Source of the DNA: Holosporales bacterium
GTDB taxonomy: Bacteria > Pseudomonadota > Alphaproteobacteria > BNTO01
Direction of reading: 5' to 3'
Length of the DNA stretch: 13,540 nt
Assembly (NCBI GenBank): GCA_031290075.1
Contig: JAITOG010000031.1
Coordinates: forward strand, 1-13,540
Shown in pieces: positions 1 through 6,743 of the stretch (within the stretch, counting starts at the first letter, position 1; each line of letters begins with the position of its first letter). A model generated the notes under the pieces. That model had not been told where the DNA came from. It saw only the letters and a list, made by a program, of their open reading frames with translations, and searched no databases. The translations under genes were made by a program, and so were the position numbers.

Positions 1-461
1 ACATAGTTAGCATAAAAACAACTTTATCAAAAAAATAAAAGGCTTGTTTTCGACTATTAAAAAAAAATGATCCTTGTAAACAGGGATTTATAAGAGATAT
101 TTTTATGCAGGGGTGTAAGGATTTGACGTATATCTGGGGCCCCAAAAGAATGGGATTTTAATTACTGCCAATCCTTGAAACCAAAGAAGTCTGAATCCAC
201 ATTTTTTTGGGGTTGGGTATAAAACACCAGTTAAAATATCCATACACTCCTTCACCTAATGATTGGGGATTTTTGTTGGAAAATGGAAGCAAAAAAAAGC
301 TTTATCTTCCTAAATAATCCTCATCATTCTTTGTACTTCAAAAACTACAATTACCTAATAACAAACTAAGCAGTAATTTAAAAAGATTCATACAAGCCTT
401 TTCCTAACCTTTTAGTAAAACCACATTAACAGCCTATTTCCATATTGCCTGCTATAATTAA
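1..461. other. Intergenic region, no gene seen
   Basis: No credible coding frame is present on either strand. It holds a perfect 10-bp palindrome TGGGGCCCCA near 135-144, a dispersed palindromic repeat copy at 254-329, and an 11-bp inverted pair AAAAGGCTTGT (37-47) / ACAAGCCTTTT (392-402) that may be chance in such AT-rich DNA. It lies downstream of the minus-strand ankyrin gene ending at 462, but I see no hairpin with a T-run that would be a clear terminator for it. Confidence 0.5.
254..329. repeat. Dispersed palindromic repeat, copy A
   Basis: Begins ACCTAATGATTG and continues into GATTTTTGTTGGAAA, closely matching the copy at 2080-2161. The far end (about 314-328) is an imperfect inverted version of the start: AATGAT-GGGATT-like on one side, AATCCTCATCATT on the other. 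The unit can therefore fold back on itself. It looks like a small non-autonomous repeat; the family is not recognised. Confidence 0.5.
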
Positions 462-1145
462 TTAGGCTAATAATCTCTTTGTCTCCTCCCACCGCCAAAT
501 TACATCACGTGGTGCCCTTCCCAAATTATCTTTAGCTTCTTTACTTGCTCCAGCAGCAAGTAATATTTTAACAACTTCTGTATGTCTTCTAAAAGCTACA
601 CAATGAAGTGGTGTATATCCATCTATATCTTTAGCATCTTTATTTGCTCCAGCATTAAGTAATATTTTAACAACTTCTGTATGCCCTCTATGAGCTGCCC
701 AATGAAGTGGTGTACATCCATCTATAGCTCTAGCATCTCTATTTGCTCCAGCGTCAACTAATACTTGAACAGTTCCTGCATGCCCTTCCCTAGCTGCTCT
801 ATGAAGTGGTGTATATCCATTATTATCTCTAGCATTTACATTTGCGATACAAAGTAATACTTTAACAAATTTTGTATAACCATATTCAGCTGCCAATAAA
901 AGTAGTTTTCCTCTATTCCCGTAAACCGCTACACTGTCTAATAAAAGAGCAGTAGCTCCAACAACAGCATATACACACCCTTCTTTATGCTTACAAATTC
1001 CATCCCATATGGCACTTGTAAATCCTCTTCCTTTGCGCATAATGCCACTAAATACCGAACGTGCTTGTTCCATTGTATTAGCTGATTCGTAGGTAAAGAT
1101 GCTTACTCCAACAACAAACAGTGTAGTTTTATAAAATCCTTTCAT
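462..1145 (-). CDS. Exported ankyrin-repeat protein (227 aa)
   Basis: The start ATG at 1143-1145 follows a purine-rich AAAGGAAGTAAAGGAAA stretch acting as ribosome binding site. Residues 1-25 form a signal-peptide-like leader (MKGFYKTTLFVVGVSIFTYE). Residues 57-75 are a second hydrophobic patch. Ankyrin repeats follow: a degenerate one at about 78-109, three good ones at 110-142, 143-175 and 176-208 with the G-x-TPLH-x-AA...GH...VV-x-LL-x-AGA pattern, and a decayed fifth to the end. Ankyrin domains mediate protein-protein binding, and in intracellular bacteria exported ankyrin proteins often act on host targets; that role is inferred here. The leader and upstream DNA are shared with the ankyrin gene starting at 11571. 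The specific partner cannot be told from sequence. Confidence 0.9.
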   Translation of the reverse strand: MKGFYKTTLFVVGVSIFTYESANTMEQARSVFSGIMRKGRGFTSAIWDGICKHKEGCVYAVVGATALLLDSVAVYGNRGKLLLLAAEYGYTKFVKVLLCIANVNARDNNGYTPLHRAAREGHAGTVQVLVDAGANRDARAIDGCTPLHWAAHRGHTEVVKILLNAGANKDAKDIDGYTPLHCVAFRRHTEVVKILLAAGASKEAKDNLGRAPRDVIWRWEETKRLLA

Positions 1146-1290
1146 TTTCCTTTACTTCCTTTAAAATATCTAACAAAGATAATAGTAATTATAATAATGT
1201 TCCTTCTACATTTCAAGTAAAAAATGAAAAAGTTTTTTAAAAAGTCAAGAGTAAGATGCGGAGTTTACAAGTATTTATCTAAAATTTTAT
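1068..1290 (-). repeat. Shared 5' module of ankyrin genes, copy 1
   Basis: Promoter region, leader and signal-peptide codons of this gene match those of the ankyrin gene at 11571 at nucleotide level. A 22-nt block (1268-1289 versus 11428-11449) is identical, TTACTCTT and TTGAAATGTA follow in the same order, and the coding start shares a run through TTTGTTGTTGGAGTAA and CATCTTTACCTACGA. Spacing differs by only a few small indels. Similarity stops where the mature proteins begin. Confidence 0.75.
1188..1216 (-). promoter_or_regulatory. Sigma-70-type promoter of the first ankyrin gene
   Basis: Read on the minus strand: -35 TTGAAA (1211-1216), 17-nt spacer, -10 TATAAT (1188-1193), about 43 nt before the start codon. 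The -35 box is preserved in the sister gene, whose -10 is TATATA. The near-consensus match and conservation between paralogues make it credible. Confidence 0.65.
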
Positions 1291-1412
1291 ATATTTTAAA
1301 AATCTCAAAAACATAATTGCTTCTTGTATGCCCTTCAGTTTTACTTGGTAAATATATTGCGTTTTATTAAAAATTAAGTAAAATCTTATATAAAAAAAAT
1401 ATTTTTTCTGTA

Positions 1413-1441
1413 TTGACTATTTAAATTATTTAATCTATAAA
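1413..1441 (+). promoter_or_regulatory. Possible promoter for the 1617 gene
   Basis: TTGACT (1413-1418), 17-nt spacer, TATAAA (1436-1441) on the plus strand. It would give a leader of about 170 nt before the small exported-protein gene. The match is good, but such hexamers are common in AT-rich DNA, and a nearer promoter around 1549-1586 is also possible. Confidence 0.35.
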
Positions 1442-1616
1442 ACAAAAATGGTGTTAATATTCTATTGCCTTTTTATTAGGAATTCCGCCTATTTTAAGAT
1501 TAAACTATTATGATCATTTAAAAATGCTATTCAAATTTTTTAATATTCTTAACTAAAATTTAATTGTAATAGTAATATACTACAATTGTAAAAGAGTTTT
1601 AAAAGGAATTTATAAT

Positions 1617-2048
1617 ATGTTTTATTTTAAAAAGATTTGTTTAGCATCAGCAGTTGTTCTTTGTTTGGCCAATTATGGTTTTTCTGATCTTAATCTTGTT
1701 AATATGGGGACAGCAATTTTGGCCGCAATTAATGTAAAGCCTGCACCTGGAAATTTAGGATTTAAAGAATATATCGGAAAATTAAAAGAATACAAAAAGA
1801 CTGATAAAAAAATGAAAGCCATCAGGACCCTAAGAGACAGGAAAATTTTTCAACAAAAAATTAAGAAATTAGAGAGAGGACTTTCTAAAAAATCTGGACG
1901 TAGTGAAGTTGTTAAATCTGGTGTTGCAACTATTGCGGTGTTTCAAAGAGAAAATAAAATAACTCCAGAACAAGCCGATGAAGTATGGGCTATACTTGCT
2001 TATCTTGCTGATCCTAAAAGAGCAATTTCATTGAAAAAGAGGCGATAA
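1617..2048 (+). CDS. Small exported protein of unknown function (143 aa)
   Basis: The ATG at 1617 has a good ribosome binding site, AAGGAA at 1603-1608, eight bases upstream. Residues 1-23 are a clear signal peptide: Lys at 5-6, hydrophobic core ASAVVLCLANYGF, likely cleavage just before Asp24. The only cysteines (8 and 16) lie in the leader and do not form a lipobox. The mature part, about 120 residues, is very basic (KLKEYKKTDKKMKAIRTLRDRK, split here by description around 55-76; C-terminal LKKRR) and appears mostly helical. No family is recognised. It stands alone on the plus strand between minus-strand genes. A periplasmic or secreted nucleic-acid- or membrane-binding role is possible from charge alone, but that is a guess. 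Confidence 0.75.
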   Translation: MFYFKKICLASAVVLCLANYGFSDLNLVNMGTAILAAINVKPAPGNLGFKEYIGKLKEYKKTDKKMKAIRTLRDRKIFQQKIKKLERGLSKKSGRSEVVKSGVATIAVFQRENKITPEQADEVWAILAYLADPKRAISLKKRR

Positions 2049-2079
2049 TTTAAATTTTTAGTAAGAAACTATACCAAGC

Positions 2080-2161
2080 ACCTAATGGTTGAAGATTTTT
2101 GCTGGAAATTTGAAACGAAAATAAAAGTTTGACCTTTCCTTGATAAACTCAATCATTAGGT
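2080..2161. repeat. Dispersed palindromic repeat, copy B
   Basis: An 82-bp unit with near-perfect 12-bp terminal inverted repeats: ACCTAATGGTTG (2080-2091) and CAATCATTAGGT (2150-2161), one mismatch. The left 45 bp matches copy A at 254. It starts 31 bp past the stop codon of the 1617 gene, so a hairpin in the transcript could also help end transcription, although no T-run follows. It resembles a short non-autonomous element; no target duplication is obvious. Confidence 0.6.
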
Positions 2162-2269
2162 TAAGGGGTTATACTTAATTGCAGTGAAACACTCAGGTTG
2201 GAAATTTCAGCAAATCTGCCAACGCGAACATGAGGGAATCCAATGTTTTAATATGAATAAGTACAACTC

Positions 2270-2554
2270 TTACGCATGGGAAAAAAGAATTAATAAAAAT
2301 GTTCCTATGAAAAAAAGATAATAATGCCTTTTAATACTTTCTAAATATTCATTTGGAGCAAAAATTCCAAGCGAACAGATAGAATACAGAAGAAGTTCAA
2401 AAGTTCCAAGTCTTAAATTCTCTTTTTTACTATAAAAACTTTTTCTCAAAGTAGAAAATGGATATAATTGCAACAAAGTATTCCAAATAAGAAATGATAT
2501 AAAAATAAAAGCAATTCTTATAGGAATATTTTGTGAAATTAAACTATTGAGCAT
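2270..2554 (-). CDS. Small predicted membrane protein (94 aa)
   Basis: Starts at an ATG (2552-2554) that overlaps the end of the MarC-family gene by 11 bp, an arrangement typical of translational coupling; no separate ribosome binding site is visible. It has three hydrophobic stretches (about 9-30, 52-66, 76-94) separated by basic segments (RKSFYSKKENLR, KRHYY). No family is recognised. Hydrophobic frames arise easily by chance in T-rich DNA, so its reality rests mainly on the overlap, the ATG start and the length. If real, it is probably co-expressed with, and may partner, the MarC-like protein. Confidence 0.55.
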   Translation of the reverse strand: MLNSLISQNIPIRIAFIFISFLIWNTLLQLYPFSTLRKSFYSKKENLRLGTFELLLYSICSLGIFAPNEYLESIKRHYYLFFIGTFLLILFSHA

Positions 2555-3206
2555 TCAGCTGATTAACTGTTTGCGAAATAGGAGCTTGGGGTTGTTCCAT
2601 AAAAGCCGCTTTTGCCCCACTAACTATCATTTGTATAGCTATAGCAACAACTAAAATTCCCCCAACTTTACTAAGAATTATTCCACCATTTTTACCCAAA
2701 AAGCGCATAATAATACTTCCACATAAAAACATCATACAAGTTAATATTAGCAGCAGGCCAAGTGCTAAAAGAAGAGTGTAATCAAAATTGCCAGTTAAAA
2801 CTTTTGCTTCTTGCATCAAACTTGCACAAGTAATTAAGGTTGCTGGTCCAATAAGCATTGGAAACGTTAAAGGGCATATTGTAATATCACTTTTAGTAGG
2901 GCAGGAACTGTCTTGTTTTGGTTCATCATCATTTGAATATAAAAGCCCCCATCCTGCAACTCCTACCAAGAATCCTCCAGCTATACGAAAAACTGGGAAC
3001 GATATACCCAAAGCACTTAAAAGTGGATTCCCGCAAAAAATAAATAAAACACCAAAACAAAACGAAAAAATCCCCGTTTTAATCGCTGCAATTTTACGCT
3101 CTTGTTCCGTATATTTCTGTGTAAGACACATAAAAAGAGGAACAGAAAGATGCGGATTAATAACAAAAAACAATTTTATTAAATACGCACTTAAATTAGT
3201 AAACAT
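2544..3206 (-). CDS. MarC-family (UPF0056) integral membrane protein
   Basis: A 220-residue polytopic inner-membrane protein of usual length for the family. The N-terminal segment FFVINPHLSVPLF (13-25) corresponds to the family's FxxxDPxGxxP motif. PLTFPMLIGPATLIT around 111-125 is the second hallmark, the internal repeat of the same motif. About six membrane spans can be drawn, with a polar loop SNDDEPKQDSSCPTKSD between the halves. The role of MarC proteins is unresolved; the original link to multiple antibiotic resistance was not upheld. Upstream lies a three-fold 14-bp tandem repeat carrying promoter-like hexamers. A weak GAGAG serves as ribosome binding site. The C-terminal tail QPQAPISQTVNQLNAQ is polar and overlaps the next gene. 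Confidence 0.92.
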   Translation of the reverse strand: MFTNLSAYLIKLFFVINPHLSVPLFMCLTQKYTEQERKIAAIKTGIFSFCFGVLFIFCGNPLLSALGISFPVFRIAGGFLVGVAGWGLLYSNDDEPKQDSSCPTKSDITICPLTFPMLIGPATLITCASLMQEAKVLTGNFDYTLLLALGLLLILTCMMFLCGSIIMRFLGKNGGIILSKVGGILVVAIAIQMIVSGAKAAFMEQPQAPISQTVNQLNAQ

Positions 3207-3244
3207 TAGCGGACACTCTCTATTTTTAAAAACACATTCACAAT

Positions 3245-3273
3245 ATGATAATACTACAATGATAATACTACAA
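3245..3273 (-). promoter_or_regulatory. Putative promoter of the MarC-family gene inside the tandem repeat
   Basis: On the minus strand each repeat unit carries TTGTAG/CTGTAG and TATCAT. The pair TTGTAG (3268-3273) and TATCAT (3245-3250) is separated by exactly 17 nt, because the unit length places a -35-like box of one copy in register with a -10-like box of the next. The -35 match is weak (3 of 6) and the -10 good (5 of 6). Confidence 0.35.
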
Positions 3274-3286
3274 TGATAATACTACA
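3245..3286. repeat. Tandem 14-bp repeat, three perfect copies
   Basis: ATGATAATACTACA occurs three times head to tail without mismatch, 39 bp upstream of the MarC-family start codon. Perfect identity suggests recent slippage expansion and potentially variable copy number. Confidence 0.9.
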
Positions 3287-3330
3287 GCAACAGAAATAAG
3301 TTAATCTTAATTTTTTAAAAGTTTCTAAAA

Positions 3331-3363
3331 ACCCCAACTTTCCATGAAAAGGAAATTTGGGGT
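3331..3363 (-). terminator. Rho-independent terminator after the Bax-inhibitor-like gene
   Basis: 13-bp stem ACCCCAACTTTCC (3331-3343) / GGAAATTTGGGGT (3351-3363) with one mismatch and a 7-nt loop. On the minus strand it is followed by a run of T, and it lies 31 bp past the stop codon at 3395. It separates that gene from the MarC-family gene. Confidence 0.8.
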
Positions 3364-3394
3364 CTCTAAATAATTAAGAAAATTAAAGATTTTT

Positions 3395-4108
3395 TTATTT
3401 TCTGTTTCCCATAAATCTTAATAAATGTAAGAATAAATTAATAAAGTCTAAATAAAGTCTCAAAGCTCCTACAACAGCCTTTTTTGTAACAGTTTGATTA
3501 TCATCAGAAGCAACGCAAGAAAGGCGCGCAACCTGAACATCATAAGCTGTAAGCCCTGTAAAAATAACAACAGCAATTGCCGATAAGGCGTATTCTAGCA
3601 TAGAGTTTTTCATAAACATGTTAATAAACATTGCAATAATCAATCCCCATAATCCCATCACCAAAAACGATCCCATCGAAGTAAGATCTTTCTTTGTCGT
3701 GTACCCATACAGACACATTCCTCCAAAAAGAGCCATTACAACTAAAAACGTAGACGTTATACTTTGGGCAGTGTATATGCAAAATACTGACGATAACGAA
3801 ACTCCCATACAAGCTGAAAAAGCAACAAACAATGCTACAGCTGCTGTTGAAGATACCTTATTTAAAGAAGCACTAAGAGCAATAACCAAAAACAATGGCA
3901 TTAAAGCAACAAGCCAGACCATTTTAGTACCAAATAAATATTGCATAAAAGCTGGAGAAGAGGACACAACATAAGCTATAAAAGCCGAAATTCCAAGTCC
4001 AATAGTCATTATTCCATAAATTTTCTGCATATAATAGCTAAGAAATCTATCTCCATTTGGAGCAGCCCCTCTTCTTAATACTGTTTCTTCATTGGATCTC
4101 ATAACCAT
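3395..4108 (-). CDS. Bax inhibitor-1/YccA-family membrane protein
   Basis: A 237-residue protein with a short polar N-terminus followed by about seven membrane spans. The family signature is clear: FTGLTAYDVQ (183-192) and the final segment GALRLYLDFINLFLHLLR (214-231). An ATG four codons earlier (4118-4120) is possible, but it has no ribosome binding site, while GAGG at 4115-4118 sits six bases before the ATG at 4106-4108, so that start is preferred. Members related to BsYetJ act as pH-sensitive calcium leak channels, and E. coli YccA modulates FtsH. Which activity applies here is unknown. It has its own promoter (4140-4170) and terminator (3331-3363), so it is probably monocistronic. Confidence 0.92.
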   Translation of the reverse strand: MVMRSNEETVLRRGAAPNGDRFLSYYMQKIYGIMTIGLGISAFIAYVVSSSPAFMQYLFGTKMVWLVALMPLFLVIALSASLNKVSSTAAVALFVAFSACMGVSLSSVFCIYTAQSITSTFLVVMALFGGMCLYGYTTKKDLTSMGSFLVMGLWGLIIAMFINMFMKNSMLEYALSAIAVVIFTGLTAYDVQVARLSCVASDDNQTVTKKAVVGALRLYLDFINLFLHLLRFMGNRK

Positions 4109-4139
4109 ATAAAACCTCATTATAAAATCAACATACGTA

Positions 4140-4170
4140 ATTATAACATTTTCCCTAAAAAAATCTTCAA
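4140..4170 (-). promoter_or_regulatory. Extended -10 promoter of the Bax-inhibitor-like gene
   Basis: Minus strand: TGTTATAAT gives a perfect TATAAT (4140-4145) with a TG extension one base upstream. TTGAAG (4165-4170) lies 19 nt farther, a long spacer that the extended -10 could compensate. The start codon is about 32 nt downstream. Confidence 0.5.
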
Positions 4171-4209
4171 AATAATTTTTATGTTAAAATTATCCATGAA
4201 TACAGCTTC

Positions 4210-5613
4210 TCAATTATTATGTTTTAGTTTCCATTTCTCTACGTCATAATACATTTCAATATTTATTTCATTTATAAATTCCAAGTCATGAGAAATAACT
4301 AACATTGCCCCGGGGTAACCGCGCAAAATTTGGGCAATATGATAGCGAGTTTCAAGATCTAAATTGTTAGTGATTTCATCCAAAATTAAAAGTTTTGGTG
4401 GATTAGCTGCAATTTGAGCTAAAGAAAGTCTGGCGCGTTCACCACCAGATAAATTTTTCACACATTCATTAACTTCCTCATTTTTTCGGAAAAGAAAGCT
4501 ATTTAAGTGTCTCCGGATTTCTGCATGGTCCCAGGTAGGAGCCGCATCTGAAATAATTTCTAGCGCTGATTTTTCCGAAAATAAGGTTTGGTAGTGCTGA
4601 TCTAAAGTACCAATATTTTTTAGTGAAGGAACATTCCATTCCCCCGTTTTTTTCACTGATATATCGTTTAAAATACCTTTGATTAGCGTTGTTTTTCCGC
4701 TGCCATTACGCCCTCTAACAGCTACACGTTCAGAAGAACTAATAGATAAATAAATATTTGATAGAATGATTTTATCGCCGTAGCCAACAGCTCCATCACT
4801 AATTGATAAAATCATTTTTTGGGCGCTTTTTGAAGGGGAAAGGCTGAAATTTGGCACAATAACTTCCGGTAAACGAATTTGCGCCAACTGCTCTGATAAA
4901 TCCTGTTTTTTTTGATCAATTGCCCTTAACTTGCTTCCCTGAGCAATCTCCGCTTTCATTCCTTTCAGGTCATACACAGCCCTCATCCATTTTTTGCTTT
5001 CTAACTTCTTTTTACCTGAAGCCTTACTTTTAGCAATGTGTTCTTGTTCTTTCATAAGTTTTTGGTGCGACTCTTGTTTTTGGTGCTTAAGAGAATCAAT
5101 CTGATTTACAATAGATTGTCGTTTTATTTGAAGTTCATGTATATAATCATCGTATTTGCCCTGAAATATAGTAATTTTTCCATTATCTACGTGCCACAAA
5201 ATATCAACGTGATACCGCAAAACTTCCTTATCATGCGTAACAATTATCAGTATTCCTTGGAAAGTTTGTAATTTTTGCAAAAAACTGCGGCGGTTTTCTA
5301 AATCTAGGTGGTTTGTTGGCTCATCAAGCAAAAGCAAATCTGGATTTTTGCTAAGTGCTCCTGATAATGCTTTGTTAAAACGCTCTCCACCGCTGTACAA
5401 ATCAAAATCTGTAATAATTTGAGGAACGTACGCAGATGTTATATTGGGATCTATTTCTGCAATCATTTTTAAAAGCGAGGATTTCCCGCTACCATTTCTG
5501 CCAATAATAGCTATGCGATTGCCTGGATAAATACTAGTAGAAAAATTCTCAAAACAAACTTTGTGCGGAAAAGATAAACTTAGGTCTTGGATTTTAAGAA
5601 TACTTGCCATCAT
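4210..5613 (-). CDS. ABC-F family ATPase (ribosome-associated type)
   Basis: A 467-residue soluble protein with two ABC ATPase domains and no membrane span. First domain: Walker A GRNGSGKS (38-45), signature SGGER (74-78), Walker B LLLLDEPTNHLDL (93-105), H-loop His127. A charged helical linker with many Lys/Gln at about 160-245 corresponds to the P-site tRNA interaction motif region. Second domain: Walker A GRNGSGKT (301-308), signature LSGGER (388-393), Walker B LLILDEITNNLDL (408-420), His442. ABC-F proteins bind the ribosomal E site and adjust peptidyl-tRNA or give antibiotic protection. The first domain is unusually short: only about 28 residues separate Walker A from the signature. Two consecutive ATGs (5611-5613, 5608-5610) follow AAGAGAAG; either could be used. 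The exact subfamily was not identified. Confidence 0.9.
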   Translation of the reverse strand: MMASILKIQDLSLSFPHKVCFENFSTSIYPGNRIAIIGRNGSGKSSLLKMIAEIDPNITSAYVPQIITDFDLYSGGERFNKALSGALSKNPDLLLLDEPTNHLDLENRRSFLQKLQTFQGILIIVTHDKEVLRYHVDILWHVDNGKITIFQGKYDDYIHELQIKRQSIVNQIDSLKHQKQESHQKLMKEQEHIAKSKASGKKKLESKKWMRAVYDLKGMKAEIAQGSKLRAIDQKKQDLSEQLAQIRLPEVIVPNFSLSPSKSAQKMILSISDGAVGYGDKIILSNIYLSISSSERVAVRGRNGSGKTTLIKGILNDISVKKTGEWNVPSLKNIGTLDQHYQTLFSEKSALEIISDAAPTWDHAEIRRHLNSFLFRKNEEVNECVKNLSGGERARLSLAQIAANPPKLLILDEITNNLDLETRYHIAQILRGYPGAMLVISHDLEFINEINIEMYYDVEKWKLKHNN

Positions 5614-5792
5614 CTTCTCTTTTAAAATAAAAATCGAGAACAGTTTTAAGAAGCTCTCTTCATGATATTTTAGAAGAATTATAAAATAAAGTTTTTTATA
5701 GCAGGTTATAAGAAATTAAGGTAAAAATTATTAAAAAGTGTTTTTTATCTTTGTTTTTAGAAAATTTTTTAGAATTTGTTGTGACAAAAAAA

Positions 5793-6743
5793 ATGGAATT
5801 TGTTGATATTTTAATTATAGGCTCTGGCCCTGCTGGATATACAGCAGCAATTTATGCAGCACGCGCTGGATTAAAGGTAATTCTTTTTACAGGAGCGCAA
5901 ATAGGCGGGCAACTCATTCAAACAACGGAAATCGAAAATTTCCCTGGTTTCCCAGAACCAATTTTAGGTTGCGATCTTATGGAAAAAATGAAACAGCAAG
6001 CTAAAGCTATGGGAACTCAAATTATTATTGAAGCAATTACAAACATCGATACGGGAATATACCCATTCTTATGTTCCGGTGAAAAAGAGCAATACGTAGC
6101 AAAAACCATAATTATTGCCACTGGCTCAACAGCGAATTGGCTAAAAGTTCCAGGAGAATCTGAATTTAAAGGATATGGGGTTTCTGGATGTGCAACGTGC
6201 GATGGCTTTTTTTACAGAGGAAAAAAAGTTGCAGTTGTAGGAGGAGGTAATGTTGCCGTTTTGGATTCACTTTTTTTAAGTAAACTTGCCGATAGTGTGA
6301 CTCTTATACACCGCAGGGATTCCTTACGCGCAGAGAAAACATTGCAAAAACGTCTTTTTGAAAATGAAAAAATAAATATAATTTGGAATTCAGTAGTTAA
6401 TGAAGTTTGCGGAGATTTGAATAAAAAATGTTTAACACATATTAATATATCTAATACTCTTAGTGGGGAATCTTCAAAAATAGAAATTGATGGACTTTTT
6501 GTGGCAATTGGCCACGCTCCGCAAACAGAGCTATTCAAAGGCCAACTTGAACTAGATAACGAAAACTATATTATAACATTTGAGAATTCCACAAAAACCT
6601 CTGTCCCTGGAATTTTTGCAGCTGGCGATGTGGCTGATTCAAAATACAAACAAGCAATTACAGCAGCTGGAAGTGGGTGCAAAGCGGCGCTTGATGCTGA
6701 AAAATTTCTTGAATTTAATGAAATTTATGCCACAGCAAGATGA
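5793..6743 (+). CDS. trxB: Thioredoxin-disulfide reductase
   Basis: Flavoenzyme that uses NADPH to reduce oxidised thioredoxin in the cytoplasm. The FAD-binding motif is GSGPAG (10-15), the redox pair is Cys133-Ala-Thr-Cys136 in GCATCDGFF, the NADPH fold is GGGNVA (150-155) with the phosphate-binding HRRD (173-176), and the FAD ribityl motif is GIFAAGDV (273-280). At 316 residues it matches the family. The frame is open back to a TTG at 5751, but the ATG at 5793 places the FAD motif at the usual distance from the N-terminus; no strong ribosome binding site is seen for either. The usual GGGN(T)AVEEAL stretch reads GGGNVAVLDSL, so the conserved glutamates are lost. Its end overlaps ftsW, suggesting one transcript, divergent from the ABC-F gene. 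Confidence 0.96.
   Translation: MEFVDILIIGSGPAGYTAAIYAARAGLKVILFTGAQIGGQLIQTTEIENFPGFPEPILGCDLMEKMKQQAKAMGTQIIIEAITNIDTGIYPFLCSGEKEQYVAKTIIIATGSTANWLKVPGESEFKGYGVSGCATCDGFFYRGKKVAVVGGGNVAVLDSLFLSKLADSVTLIHRRDSLRAEKTLQKRLFENEKINIIWNSVVNEVCGDLNKKCLTHINISNTLSGESSKIEIDGLFVAIGHAPQTELFKGQLELDNENYIITFENSTKTSVPGIFAAGDVADSKYKQAITAAGSGCKAALDAEKFLEFNEIYATAR

Noticed and set aside
2788..3276. Plus-strand 162-codon frame opposite the MarC-family gene
   Set aside because: It lies antisense to a clear family member and has no ribosome binding site or recognisable domain.
3245..3286. Three 14-bp repeats as a CRISPR-like array
   Set aside because: The copies are contiguous with no spacers.
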